A stretch of DNA of 48,996 nt from an uncultured Eubacteriales bacterium (GCA_902800625.1 CADCFG010000026.1:1-48996), one strand, 5' to 3'; numbered from the stretch's first letter, positions 26,516-35,521 are shown. Notes: generated by a model not told the origin, from the letters alone. Program-made: numbers and translations.

Positions 26516-26839
26516 ATGCACAGCATTCAAAATCAGATGAAGGAAATTCTCCGACGGAAGGAATACTATCTCGCCTTGAAGCAGGTCCATCGATTAACTG
26601 CCCTTGGCGTGAGCCTCGGACTGCTGTTGATGGCGGCACTGCTGTTGGCTCCCGGTATTACCGGCATCGTGGCACCGCCGCGGGCGTCCACATTGGGCGC
26701 TACCATTCTCGGCCCGGAAGCGGGCGGCTACGTGCTCGTGGCACTGCTGGCGTTCGTGCTGGGAATCGTCGCCATCCTGCTCCCGCAGCAGTACAGGCAG
26801 TTGAAAAAAAATAAGGAAAGAAGGAGGGGTGACTCATGA
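26516..26839 (+). CDS. Two-helix membrane protein, paralogue of the 24628 gene
   Basis: A 107-residue protein starting MHSIQNQMKEILRRKEYYLA with an excellent GGGGAGG site. It has the same plan as the product of 24628-24951: a basic start, two membrane segments (LGVSLGLLLMAALLLAPGI and GGYVLVALLAFVLGIVAILL) and a lysine-rich tail. QMKEILRR and GYVL(V/I)ALLAFVLG are shared almost exactly, so this is a duplicate. It may be a second regulator or decoy for the sigma factor. A broken secreted-protein gene starts just before its stop. Confidence 0.75.
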   Translation: MHSIQNQMKEILRRKEYYLALKQVHRLTALGVSLGLLLMAALLLAPGITGIVAPPRASTLGATILGPEAGGYVLVALLAFVLGIVAILLPQQYRQLKKNKERRRGDS

Positions 26840-27014
26840 AACACAGGCTGTTGATTGTCCTGATGTGTGCGGCGGCCTGTCCGACCCGGGGATCTCCTTC
26901 GACGGCGCCGCTTATTGCGTGAACCCGACCAGGTTGTCCGGAAACTGCGCCGTCGATGAAACCGCGTTTGGCGGCCGCGGCACAGTGGACGTCTTTGCCC
27001 CGGGGCCGGTCTGA
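26836..27014 (+). pseudogene. Fossil of a secreted repeat protein: signal peptide plus far C-terminus
   Basis: A good site (GGAGGGG) and ATG lead into MKHRLLIVLMCAAAC, a signal-peptide start, after which the frame is lost. Another frame over the same stretch reads NCAVDETAFGGRGTVDVFAP, which matches NCTIDATAFDGCGIVFVFAP near the end of the large protein encoded at 27122-31252. Start and end of a related gene seem joined by a deletion of nearly all its body. Confidence 0.6.
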
Positions 27015-27121
27015 CCGAAAACCGGCCGCGATTATTACGAACGGTGTATTCGCCACAGGAAGCGATTGAAAGGCTTTATAACAGGCGCCCGTCAGCGCTC
27101 ATGACAAGGAGGAAAGCCCCG

Positions 27122-30100
27122 ATGAAAGCACGTCGTTTTATACATACCATGGTAGCGCTGCTGTTCGCTGCATTGCTGCTCGACCTGTTGGGAGCCACGG
27201 AACCCGCGAAGGCGGCTTCCTACACGGAATGGCACATTACGGTCTCTGGCAACACCTTTACCATCTCACGCGACATCACAGACCAGGAAGAGACCGTCGG
27301 GTATAATACATACAGCCTCACGGCGTTGGACGGCGTACATTTTACCGGAGTCTGCGGCACGCTGACCTTTGCCGTAGGCGAACACAACAAGTCGATCACG
27401 GTACAGGAAACGCCCGAGGAGAATTTGTCGCTTGCCGACAGATACTTGCTCTTTCGGGATCGGGAAGTCGGTGAGGTTCACCCTGACCTTATAGCACGCC
27501 AATACGGCTTCGAGGTAACGGACCAGGAAGGCCTCAGGATGGCGAAAGCAGTGCGGGAAATCTTATACAGCAAGGAAAACTGCGCATTCTATGTCGACCG
27601 TTTTACCAACCGTTTGAACGATGCACCGAAGGACATACTGGCGATCGATAACCGGTATGGGGAATATTGGACATACAGTAAATTCAAATCTGTCGACAAA
27701 ACTCTGATCGGAGACGATTATGTGACCATAACCGACAGCGGCTATGGGCAGGCCGTTTTTACAGCCCATCTCGATGATCTTTACGCCGCATACGGTGCGT
27801 CGAAGGAATACCTGGAGGAACTCGGCATCAGACTGAATGTCGTGGTAGGATTCACAATGCGTGAAATAAACGACGGCTATCAATACATTCAGATTCTTGC
27901 CGACAACGATACCACTTTTGACGATAAAGATCCCTACAGCGGGGTCAATACTCCTTCCACATCGCTGTACAAGGCCTGCTTCGAGCTCAGCGCCACCGGG
28001 TCCAGCGTGGAGAACGATGATCAGCTGATGTTTTTCCCCCACCGATATGATTATCAAACCCGTGCGGAAGGCGGACCGAATCTCCTGTTTGAAGGCTGCA
28101 CGGAATTCCCCACCGATAACTGCAAGCTTTACGCACAGGCATTCAGGGACTCAAGCCTGCGTGACGAACGAACGGGCGCGCTGTGTCTGCCCCTGGTCGA
28201 TAAGATCAGCGTACGATTCGACGCCGCCGGCAATCAAGACGATGACTGGGAAGTGAAAAACCTCTTCATCCGAGTGGGGCTCGTCGCGGCGGGATCTGAC
28301 CCTGTTCTCACGGACGTGGTCGTGGCACCGGGACCGAAGGCGAGCAACAACCTGGTCCATATCAGCCTGCGTTTTGACAAGCCCGTGGATATGTGCACGA
28401 ACCTTAAAACCAGCTGGGGTGAATTCAGCCCTGATGAAGACGCTTTCAACCCTTTGCATTTTGGTCTCGGCAATGTGGTCACTTACAGCGGCGGCATCGA
28501 CGCGGCGGATGGAACGCCGCTCACGATCTACGGTGACAATTTGAAATTGTGGAAATACACGGGGTTTGTCAGTGCTTTCACTATTCCTTCGTTTACCAGG
28601 ACCTTCGACATGGCGGTGGAACCGCACGTCATTGAATACACCATTACCTACGAGTGTCTCGAGAACTGCGAGACGATCGAGCCCCTTCCCACAAGCTATG
28701 TCTACAGCAGGAACGATATCCCGCTGGAGAATCCAACGCGATACGGTTATTCCTTCCAGGGTTGGGTCGGGCTCGAGGGATCCCTTGAGGACAGAGAGGA
28801 TGGAACTACGATCATTCCGCGCTTTACCAGGGGGAATCGGAGGATTCAGGCCATATGGTGGATCCTGGAATGGCAGCTGCATACCGACCGTGGTGTGCTT
28901 GGAAAAGGCATGAATACGTTAACGGCCTTTGACACGCCGATAACATTTGAACCGCTCTCATGCGAAGGCTATATCTTCGATGGATGGACAGGCACTGATC
29001 TGGGCGATGAACCGGTTCAGTCATTCATCATTCCGGAGGGCGTCTATACCGAGCCTCGCTATTACCTGGCGCATTGGACGCCCATCACATACAATATTCA
29101 GTACGATCTGGGCGGAGGCAGCACCGATAATCCCGTAACATGCACCATCGAGGATTCTTTCACATTGACAGATCCCGTACGCCCGGGCTATGTGTTTGTG
29201 GGCTGGACAGGCACCGGTCTGGGCAATGAACCGGTTCAGGAGGTCAGGATTTCGAGAACGAAGACGGATCGTGCCTACACGGCCCATTGGGTGCAGGACA
29301 CCTATCTTGAGCAGGCGGGCAACGGATTTACGAGAGCGACGATTCCCGAGGGCATTCCGGTATTGACGCAGGAAAGCACCGAATGGTCGGGCTGTGTCCT
29401 GGCGTTTGGCGATGTGGAGATCTCCGAACGCGTCACCGTTGCCGGCGACGTGAAACTGATCTTGCTGGACAACTGTGAATTAAGCGTCCCCAGGGGCATC
29501 ACGGTAAACAGCGGAAGCAGCCTGACCGTCTGCGCGCAGAGCGACAACGGCGATATGGGCCGTCTAATCGTCACCTCGCCTGTCAACAGCGCCGCAGGCA
29601 TCGGCGGCGGCAGCGGCTGCAGCAGCGGCGCCATCATCATCAACGGCGGCTTCGTTACGGCCAATACGGCGGGCGACGGCGCGGCGATCGGCGGCGGCGC
29701 AGGCGGCGACGGCACAGTCACCGTCAACGCCGGTCGGGTCACGCTGACCGCGAACGGAAACGGCGCGGCGATCGGCGGCGGCGCGGGCGGCGACGGCACG
29801 ATTGCGCTGGGATGGAACAATAGCTTTGAGGATTATGTCGTGGCTGACAGCTACCGGGGTTCCGTTACGCTGAACAAGGCTTTCGTAGTCGACGGCACGA
29901 TCATCCCGGCCGGAACAGTCAGCGAGCCTTCCGCGCTGGACGGCCTGAAGCTGACTCCGGTGATACTGCAGTACCGGAATTGTGTGAATGACGCGTTCGT
30001 GACGGCAGAGGTTCCCGCAGACGCGGTGATACTGTCGCCGCAGAGCACCCAGTGGTCGGGTGTCGTGATCGCTTACGGTCAAATCGGGATCAGCGAGCGC

Positions 30101-31252
30101 GCCGTCGTTTCAGGCGACGTCACATTGATCCTGATGGACAAATGCGACCTGACCGCGGCCAAGGGCATTGCTGTCAACAGCGGCAGCAGCCTGACCATCT
30201 GCGCCCAGAGTACGGGCGACGATATGGGGAAGCTGACCGCCCTGTCCACCTCAGACGAAATCGGCGCAGCGATCGGCAGCGATAACAGCCTGAACAGCGG
30301 TGCCATCACCATCAATGGCGGCCAGATCAAAGCTGGAACCACGAAAGGCCGGGCCGCGGGGATTGGCGGAGGCGCGAATGGCATCGGAACCTTCATTACG
30401 ATCAACGATGGCACAATTGACGCATACACCTCGACGTACAATATCGGCGGAGCCGGCATTGGCAGCGGTGATCAGGCCGACGGCGGTACGATCATCATCC
30501 ACGGCGGCAATTTGAAGATCAAAGGCAGTAAAGGCGCCGCAGGCATCGGCGGTGGCAGATACGGCAGCGGAGGCGTCGTTACCATCACCGGCGGCTACGT
30601 ATTCACAAGGGGTAAATATACAGCTGCGGACAATGGGCCGGGCATCGGCGCGGGCTGTGCGCCGGAAGGCGCAGCCGTTTGGGACAGCGGCACCATCACC
30701 ATCACCGGCGGCACAGTCATTGCCATCGGCGGTTCGACTGCGCAGGCCATCGGCGTGAATAATGAAGCGGCAGGCCTGGACATCGGAACCCTGACACTCG
30801 GGGCAAATATGAAAGTATGCGGCTCCGCCGACGGCACGGAATATGTGAATGAGTCCCAGCGAATCTCCGCCTGCCACGGCGGGGAGGTGAGGATCGAGTG
30901 CTGCGAACACAACTTCGTCAACGGCCTGTGTATCTGGTGCGGTACGGGCTTTGCAGCCTTCGGCACCCCGGATTTCACGCTGCCCTCCGCCCTGACCGTC
31001 ATCGAAGACAATGCCTTTGAGGGCGACGTCGGCATCACCATCGTGGACGCGCACAGCTGCAGCTCCATCGGCGCGGAAGCCTTCAGGGGCTGCATAGGGC
31101 TGGCACAGATCAGGTTGATGCAGAACTGCACCATTGACGCAACCGCTTTTGACGGCTGCGGCATAGTGTTCGTCTTCGCTCCGGCGGGCGGAACCACTGA
31201 GGCATACTGCCTGGAGCATGACAACTGCGAGTTCGTGGAATTGCAGAACTAA
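27122..31252 (+). CDS. Large secreted repeat protein (InlB-B repeats, GGG-repeat region, BspA-like end)
   Basis: A 1376-residue protein starting MKARRFIHTMVALLFAALLL, with AAGGAGGAAAG upstream and a signal peptide cleaved near EPAKAAS. A unique N-terminal region of about 480 residues follows. Next are three Listeria-Bacteroides/InlB B-type repeats (YSFQGWVGLEG, YIFDGWTGTDLG, YVFVGWTGTGLG with ITYNIQYDLGGGSTDNPVTC). Then come beta-helix-like blocks built on AGIGGG/AAIGGGAGGDG and TINGG motifs, preceded twice by a matched pair of segments (LTQESTEWSGCVLAFGDVEI and LSPQSTQWSGVVIAYGQIGI). The end is a BspA-type leucine-rich stretch (LTVIEDNAFEGDVGITIVDA, IGAEAFRGCIGLAQI). There is no LPxTG anchor. 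It is probably a secreted or loosely attached adhesin. A terminator follows directly. Confidence 0.88.
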   Translation: MKARRFIHTMVALLFAALLLDLLGATEPAKAASYTEWHITVSGNTFTISRDITDQEETVGYNTYSLTALDGVHFTGVCGTLTFAVGEHNKSITVQETPEENLSLADRYLLFRDREVGEVHPDLIARQYGFEVTDQEGLRMAKAVREILYSKENCAFYVDRFTNRLNDAPKDILAIDNRYGEYWTYSKFKSVDKTLIGDDYVTITDSGYGQAVFTAHLDDLYAAYGASKEYLEELGIRLNVVVGFTMREINDGYQYIQILADNDTTFDDKDPYSGVNTPSTSLYKACFELSATGSSVENDDQLMFFPHRYDYQTRAEGGPNLLFEGCTEFPTDNCKLYAQAFRDSSLRDERTGALCLPLVDKISVRFDAAGNQDDDWEVKNLFIRVGLVAAGSDPVLTDVVVAPGPKASNNLVHISLRFDKPVDMCTNLKTSWGEFSPDEDAFNPLHFGLGNVVTYSGGIDAADGTPLTIYGDNLKLWKYTGFVSAFTIPSFTRTFDMAVEPHVIEYTITYECLENCETIEPLPTSYVYSRNDIPLENPTRYGYSFQGWVGLEGSLEDREDGTTIIPRFTRGNRRIQAIWWILEWQLHTDRGVLGKGMNTLTAFDTPITFEPLSCEGYIFDGWTGTDLGDEPVQSFIIPEGVYTEPRYYLAHWTPITYNIQYDLGGGSTDNPVTCTIEDSFTLTDPVRPGYVFVGWTGTGLGNEPVQEVRISRTKTDRAYTAHWVQDTYLEQAGNGFTRATIPEGIPVLTQESTEWSGCVLAFGDVEISERVTVAGDVKLILLDNCELSVPRGITVNSGSSLTVCAQSDNGDMGRLIVTSPVNSAAGIGGGSGCSSGAIIINGGFVTANTAGDGAAIGGGAGGDGTVTVNAGRVTLTANGNGAAIGGGAGGDGTIALGWNNSFEDYVVADSYRGSVTLNKAFVVDGTIIPAGTVSEPSALDGLKLTPVILQYRNCVNDAFVTAEVPADAVILSPQSTQWSGVVIAYGQIGISERAVVSGDVTLILMDKCDLTAAKGIAVNSGSSLTICAQSTGDDMGKLTALSTSDEIGAAIGSDNSLNSGAITINGGQIKAGTTKGRAAGIGGGANGIGTFITINDGTIDAYTSTYNIGGAGIGSGDQADGGTIIIHGGNLKIKGSKGAAGIGGGRYGSGGVVTITGGYVFTRGKYTAADNGPGIGAGCAPEGAAVWDSGTITITGGTVIAIGGSTAQAIGVNNEAAGLDIGTLTLGANMKVCGSADGTEYVNESQRISACHGGEVRIECCEHNFVNGLCIWCGTGFAAFGTPDFTLPSALTVIEDNAFEGDVGITIVDAHSCSSIGAEAFRGCIGLAQIRLMQNCTIDATAFDGCGIVFVFAPAGGTTEAYCLEHDNCEFVELQN

Positions 31253-31271
31253 GGAACAGCCTCAAGACACC

Positions 31272-31302
31272 GGCCGCTCTCAGCGATAGGAGCGGCCTTT
31301 TT
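31272..31302 (+). terminator. Rho-independent terminator of the surface-protein gene
   Basis: GGCCGCTC/GAGCGGCC stem with a short loop, then five T residues, 20 bases after the stop codon. The stretch to 31466 shows nothing further. Confidence 0.9.
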
Positions 31303-31466
31303 CGATGTGCCGACGTGCTTTCGGGGGCAGATGGCAATGATTGCCGGCGTCATCCTGCGGATCCCGCCGGCCCGCGCAACCGCTCGTTTCAATCGCCGGT
31401 TCGCTAATCATTTATACTTCCTGTGAAAGCTCCCCCGCAGTCCTCGACGCGGGGTGTCTTCCGTTT

Positions 31467-32050
31467 TATTCTTGTAACTATTCAGTCCACCCCGAATAAT
31501 GCCCCGACAGCGTTACCCTGGAAGGCAGCAACGATGGCATCAAAAGAAGAGACGCCATGAAGAGCCGCCGAAGAGGTGAAGCTGAGGACACGAGCGAAAT
31601 CATCTGCGCCGGATTTGGTGCGATAGCACCCGGAAACTTTCTCCTTGACCCTTGTGCAGCGAATCGCTCGTTCAGCGGTATTGTTGGTATAGGGAACGCG
31701 CCAGTCCCTCGCAAATCTCAGGATGTCATCCTTGAAGTCGCGGAAGCGCTCCAGAAGAGACCTGAATTTGCCCCTGGCATTGGGCCCTCGTTTTCCGGGA
31801 GCGCGTTCCGGAATGGGATTGGCGGCAAGTCCATCGTCGACCAGTCTGTCGTAGCGTTCAAGGTATACTGCCAATTCCTGCTCCGGGAAGGCTGCTTTCC
31901 CTTCGGATTGAAGCACCTTGCGGCGATGGCACAGCTTTTGCGGCAACTCCCGCAGCAGTTTCGCCCAGGCCTGGTTGCCAGTCTCATGAGCGTAGACCAG
32001 TTCCCGCTCAAAGTGCGCGCAGCACATGGCATGATCGACATTCTTTGACA
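31467..32050 (-). mobile_element. 3' part of an IS66-family element with truncated transposase
   Basis: The terminus GTAACTATTCAGTCCACC begins at 31467. The minus-strand frame 31482 to about 32045 encodes the C-terminal third of a TnpC-type transposase: CCAHFERELVYAHETGNQ and VPYTNNTAERAIR, with VKEKVSGCYRTKSGADDFAR, which contains the last catalytic Glu region. The N-terminal two thirds are missing; the sequence turns into a nitroreductase fragment on the other strand near 32050. A fossil, not able to move itself. Confidence 0.8.
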
Positions 32051-32055
32051 GTAGG

Positions 32056-32452
32056 CCCATCGAGCAGGAGAAACTGGACCGCATCCTTGAAGCGGGGCGG
32101 GTCGTGCCCACGGCCTGCAACTATCAGCCGCAGCACTTCTATGTGATTCGCAGTGCGCAGGGGCTTCAAACGCTCAAGCAGGTGACACATTTTCACTACA
32201 ACGTGCCAGTGATGATCCTGGTCTGTTATGATGCCCGGGAGGTGTGGCGCAATCCCGGTGACCGCTACTATCGCGACTACAACTCAGGCGAGTAGGATGC
32301 CAGCATCGCCGCTGCGACCATAGCGGATATCCTCCCATCAAAAACCGAGGCGCGGATGTCGCGGCTGTGCTGCTACCGCGCGCTGCAGCCGGGCAGAAAA
32401 CGCTGGTCGGCTGCCTGCTGATCGGGGCAGGGACGCTGCTGACGGCGCTGTG
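32056..32452 (+). pseudogene. Nitroreductase fragment with in-frame TAG, joined to a membrane-protein tail
   Basis: EQEKLDRILEAGRVVPTACN, YQPQHFYVIRSAQGLQTLKQ and VPVMILVCYDAREVWRNPGD match the N-terminal region of FMN-dependent nitroreductases. Then YYRDYNSGE is followed by TAG (32293-32295) and DASIAAATIA, where relatives have GEQDAS, so CAG has become TAG. The start is lost at the IS66 junction. After about 32325 homology stops, and another frame (VGCLLIGAGTLLTAL, ending 32452) looks like the last membrane segment of an unrelated transporter. Confidence 0.65.
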
Positions 32453-32524
32453 ACAAGAGGGAAGCTGAGAGGATGATATAATGAAATAAGAACGCCTGAT
32501 TTGCAAGGCGCCCCAGGGTCACTT

Positions 32525-32677
32525 CGTCAGATTTCAGAAGTGTTACAAAGCGGGGTGTTCTCACCGCAGGGACGCCATATATGGCGTCCGCCTGCGATGC
32601 TTGCGGGGAACGACGATGTCACGCATGGCGCCGCTGCGGCTGCCTTCAGGGCTGCTTCATACTTCTGTAATCTGACG
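32525..32677. mobile_element. MITE-like element with CGTCAGATT ends
   Basis: CGTCAGATTTCAGAAGT at 32525-32541 is inverted at 32661-32677 with one difference. The interior holds the palindrome GGACGCCATATATGGCGTCC (32570-32589), which recurs in the element at 40673-40802. No gene inside. Confidence 0.55.
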
Positions 32678-32707
32678 TTGCGGCCGTGGCTTAGCCACGG
32701 TTCCCCA

Positions 32708-32736
32708 TTGCATCGGGCCGGGTGCTGTGGTATAAT
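32708..32736 (+). promoter_or_regulatory. Strong sigma-A-type promoter
   Basis: TTGCAT, a 17-base spacer and TATAAT. The next 145 bases hold no supported gene (a 13-codon frame at 32753 lacks a ribosome site); the first features downstream are the tRNA-like repeats. Confidence 0.6.
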
Positions 32737-32881
32737 AGGGCTGACAACAAGATGGCTCGCAACGGCTCGGCCAACCAGGTGCCGATCAAATGAGCGATGA
32801 TCCACCAATCTGTCTATGTAAACAGGCCAGTATGGCAGTCCATACTGGTTCCTCTACATGGAATACCACAAGCCGAAAACA

Positions 32882-32907
32882 CATGGTCGCATGGCTCAGT
32901 TGGTAGG
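32882..32907 (+). repeat. tRNA-like 5' half, copy 1
   Basis: Twenty-six bases identical to 32983-33008. They read like a tRNA acceptor strand and D arm (GGTCGCATGGCTCAGTTGGT). The following bases form a stem GTACT-GTCCAG-AGTAC, but no T arm or 3' acceptor strand follows. Confidence 0.55.
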
Positions 32908-32982
32908 ACGTACTGTCCAGAGTACATAACGATTTACTCCCCCGAAGGATGGGATTGACAAATTGAATATGGTTTTCGGACG

Positions 32983-33008
32983 CATGGTCGCATGGCTCAG
33001 TTGGTAGG
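32983..33008 (+). repeat. tRNA-like 5' half, copy 2
   Basis: Same 26 bases as copy 1. It continues GGCACATCGTTCACGTCGCTG, resembling an anticodon arm with a CAC anticodon (valine type), but lacks the T arm and acceptor 3' strand. A pseudo-tRNA or attachment-site remnant at the left edge of the conjugative module. Confidence 0.55.
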
Positions 33009-33177
33009 GCACATCGTTCACGTCGCTGGGGGTACAGTAAAGCTGAATAAGAATGGCAAGGCATTGTGGAACAACCACAGTGCCTTTTCTATGCCCTTGA
33101 ACGAAAAGGTGAAAACACCTGCTGACCTGTCGGTCAGGATGTCGGCTTTAACTATGAAGAAGGAAGGGGGGAGCAGA

Positions 33178-33786
33178 ATGGGCGTCAGCGTCTATCAGAT
33201 CGTTACGGACCGCATCATTGCGGAGCTGGAGAAGGGGATCATCCCGTGGGAACGTCCGTGGACGGGTGTGCGGGACGGAGCCTATTCCCGCGCCACGGGC
33301 AGGCCCTATTCCCTGCTCAACCAGATTCTGTTGGGCAGGCCAGGTGAGTGGCTGACCTACAAACAGGCACAGCAGGCAGGCGGGCAGGTGCGCAAAGGCG
33401 AGAAGGGCAGCGTGGTCATATTCTGGAAGCTGGACGCGAAGGCGGATAAGGACAGGGATATCGTCGAACTGAAGATCAAGCAGTTCCCGATCCTGAAATA
33501 CTACTATGTCTTCCATGTGGATCAGTGTGATGGCATCGAGCCGAAGTATAAAGAACCTGTGTTCACGCCACTGAATCCCGTGGAAGAAGCGGAGCGAGTG
33601 TTGGCGGATTACAGCTCCCGCTGCGGCGTGCCCATCATCCACGAAAAGGGAAACCGGGCCTTTTACCGCCCTTCGACCGATGAGATCCATCTGCCGCTCA
33701 TGGAACAGTTGCGGGAACAGCTTTCTGACTATGCAGCGCCGGGACGACAGCATCCAATGCAGCGTTGTGTGGCTGGAAAGAGATAA
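33178..33786 (+). CDS. ArdC-like antirestriction/ssDNA-binding protein, truncated
   Basis: About 202 residues from ATG at 33178 after AAGGAAGGGGGGAG. The N-terminal ArdC domain is clear: VYQIVTDRIIAELEKGIIPW, RPWTG, GRPYSLLNQILLGRPGEWLT and GGQVRKGEKGSVVIFWK. The metallopeptidase-like half begins (RPSTDEIHLP), but the HExxH helix that should follow is gone; the frame ends in unrelated residues fused out of phase to the next frame. A deletion near 33730 therefore removed the protein's end. ArdC proteins protect incoming conjugative DNA from restriction. Confidence 0.75.
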   Translation: MGVSVYQIVTDRIIAELEKGIIPWERPWTGVRDGAYSRATGRPYSLLNQILLGRPGEWLTYKQAQQAGGQVRKGEKGSVVIFWKLDAKADKDRDIVELKIKQFPILKYYYVFHVDQCDGIEPKYKEPVFTPLNPVEEAERVLADYSSRCGVPIIHEKGNRAFYRPSTDEIHLPLMEQLREQLSDYAAPGRQHPMQRCVAGKR

Positions 33787-34153
33787 GGGTGAACTGCGAG
33801 GGCATGAACAGACATTCCAGCTGGCTGCCAACGATATTGAGGATATCGCGGATGGGACTGCTGACAAGATCGCCCGATTGTGCCGGGATCGGTCATCGGG
33901 TCCGCGGGTCGATACGAAGGCAGCGGGCGAATCGGTCAGGAATGCCTTGAAGGACAAGCGATCCAAAAGGGCTTTGATCAGGATGATGCGTGACCTGGAA
34001 AGCTACGGCTTTGCAAGGGACGACACCGTATTTCTGACAGCCATCGGCGGGTGCGACTTTGCCTTTGACACCCTTCAGGGGGATATCGCCTGCGGACAGC
34101 TGCATCTTCGGAATGATCCGGACGGCAGGATTTATTACATCCTGACAGCATAG
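33731..34153 (+). CDS. Hypothetical protein, probably missing its N-terminus
   Basis: About 140 residues, in a frame that overlaps the broken end of the ArdC gene. No ribosome site precedes the ATG. The frame looks real after DDSIQCSVVWLERDKGELRG and includes QTFQLAANDIEDIADGTADK and RIYYILTA at the end. It is probably the rest of a separate mobile-element gene joined to ardC by a deletion. Not recognised. Confidence 0.45.
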   Translation: MQRRDDSIQCSVVWLERDKGELRGHEQTFQLAANDIEDIADGTADKIARLCRDRSSGPRVDTKAAGESVRNALKDKRSKRALIRMMRDLESYGFARDDTVFLTAIGGCDFAFDTLQGDIACGQLHLRNDPDGRIYYILTA

Positions 34154-34167
34154 AAGCAGAAAAAAAA

Positions 34168-34219
34168 CAGCACCCCGGTTGCCTGCAGGTTTTATACCAA
34201 CCCGGCATATGGGGTGCTG
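34168..34219. terminator. Bidirectional terminator between convergent genes
   Basis: CAGCACCCC and GGGGTGCTG form the outer stem; a run of A residues on the left gives a T run for the minus-strand direction. It lies between the plus-strand frame ending at 34153 and the VapC-like gene ending at 34239. Confidence 0.6.
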
Positions 34220-34238
34220 CTTGCAGGTGCCCCGTCTT

Positions 34239-34643
34239 TTACACGGGAATGACGCACTTTTCGTCATAGCCAGGGATGAGGGAGTCGTGGGTCAGGAAGG
34301 ACATGTTCTCGGCCTTGGCCTGAGACAGAAGGATTCGGTCAAAGGGGTCCTTGTGGGGCGGGGCGTCCTTGGGCCGAACGAGCGTCTCCAGCGCATAGAC
34401 GTGCCTGTCCCTGATTTCAAGCTGCAGGAAGCCAGCCTCCTGACAGTAGGTGGAAAGCTCTCTTCCGGAAAACTCGATTTCGTCCGGATGAATGGCGTGC
34501 TTGATGGAAATCTCCCAGATGGAAGCGGTGCTGTAGTAGATCGCATTGTCCGGGTCCAGGATGAACTGCCGCGCCTTTTCAGGGAGGCGTTCGTCTTCGG
34601 TCAGGGCCCAGATCAGGATGTGGGTGTCGAGCAACAGGTTCAT
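34239..34643 (-). CDS. PIN-domain toxin (VapC-like)
   Basis: A 134-residue PIN-domain protein: the first acidic residue in LLLDTHILIWAL, Glu in ASIWEISIKHAI and Asp residues in HKDPFDRILLSQAK and SFLTHD. These form the Mg2+ site of a ribonuclease. Its start overlaps the antitoxin stop (ATGA). VapC toxins cut tRNA or rRNA and stabilise mobile DNA; the target here cannot be read from sequence. Confidence 0.9.
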   Translation of the reverse strand: MNLLLDTHILIWALTEDERLPEKARQFILDPDNAIYYSTASIWEISIKHAIHPDEIEFSGRELSTYCQEAGFLQLEIRDRHVYALETLVRPKDAPPHKDPFDRILLSQAKAENMSFLTHDSLIPGYDEKCVIPV

Positions 34644-34879
34644 AGGCTGCCTCCGAAAAGGTCGGCGATTTCATCGTTGTGCTTGTCCAGGTCGACGGGC
34701 GCTTTCAGCTTGCCCTTCGCGATGCCGATGCGCTTGTTGACGGGAACGTCCCTGTAGGGGGTCAGCTTGACGACGGGCTTGCCATAGCGGGCGATGATCA
34801 CGCTTTCTTCCTTGCCCGTCTCCACCAGGCGGATCAGCTTGGAAAGCTCGGTCTTGGCTTCAAGGATGTTGACCTGCAT
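34640..34879 (-). CDS. Phd/YefM-type antitoxin
   Basis: A 79-residue protein, MQVNILEAKTELSKLIRLVE with VIIARYGKPVVKLTPYRD, the typical Phd/YefM DNA-binding fold followed by a flexible toxin-binding tail. AAAGGAGG precedes the start. A palindrome in the promoter region is the likely operator for autorepression with the toxin. Confidence 0.88.
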   Translation of the reverse strand: MQVNILEAKTELSKLIRLVETGKEESVIIARYGKPVVKLTPYRDVPVNKRIGIAKGKLKAPVDLDKHNDEIADLFGGSL

Positions 34880-34898
34880 CGCGATACCTCCTTTGAGA

Positions 34899-34961
34899 TG
34901 GTCAAAATGACCAAGCTGGTCTTCTTGACTATATTATATCCCATGAGAAGCAAAAATGCAA
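34899..34961 (-). promoter_or_regulatory. Promoter and operator of the Phd/PIN toxin-antitoxin operon
   Basis: On the minus strand TTGCAT (34956-34961), 17 bases, TATAAT (34933-34938). The palindrome TGGTCAAAATGACCA (34899-34913) lies between the start point and the ribosome site. Confidence 0.7.
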
Positions 34962-35063
34962 CCGGATTTGAGGAGAAAGAAGAAATCTGTGAGATTTCAA
35001 GTCGGCTGATGCAATAATAGATGATATGACTATGAACAATAAAGCGAAAGGAGAGCAAATATC

Positions 35064-35435
35064 ATGAAAATACTGGTCGTTGCCCCGAATGATCGCCCCA
35101 AGAGGGTGGAGATCCCGCACACGCTGGAGGAGATGCAGCGGGTGGTGGGCGGACACATACAGGCGGTGTATCCGTGGGAGGATCTCGTCGCGCTGGTCTG
35201 CGACGAAGAGGGCCTCATCAACGGCAAGCCCCTGAACCGCTACATCTTGCCCGGCATGGTCATCGCCGGGACGTTCTTCATCTGTGGCCTGGGCGAGGAG
35301 GACTTCACCGACCTGCCCGATGACCTGGCCGAGAAGTACGAGCAGATGTTCTATCATCCGCAGGCGTTTGCCCGGGTGAATGAAAACATCATCGCCATCG
35401 GTGCAGATGGCTCAATCACCCATGTGGAACTGTGA
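35064..35435 (+). CDS. DUF3846-domain protein
   Basis: A 123-residue protein starting MKILVVAPNDRPKRVEIPHT with AAAGGAGAG upstream. The middle (LEEMQRVVGGHIQAVYPWED and LPGMVIAGTFFICGLGEEDF) fits DUF3846, a common small protein of clostridial integrative elements and phages with unknown function. It is the first gene of a plus-strand run leading to ssb and the coupling protein. Confidence 0.8.
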   Translation: MKILVVAPNDRPKRVEIPHTLEEMQRVVGGHIQAVYPWEDLVALVCDEEGLINGKPLNRYILPGMVIAGTFFICGLGEEDFTDLPDDLAEKYEQMFYHPQAFARVNENIIAIGADGSITHVEL

Positions 35436-35521
35436 ATCCCCTGAGTCATGACGGGAAGGGGAGCGCCGCGCTCGCGCGCGGATGTCGGCTGTATCTGTGA
35501 ATACACGAAGGAGGTAGGAAC

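Noticed and set aside
32786..33064. Minus-strand frames over the tRNA-like repeats
   Set aside because: Two such frames owe their similarity to the DNA repeat itself; no ribosome site or family match.
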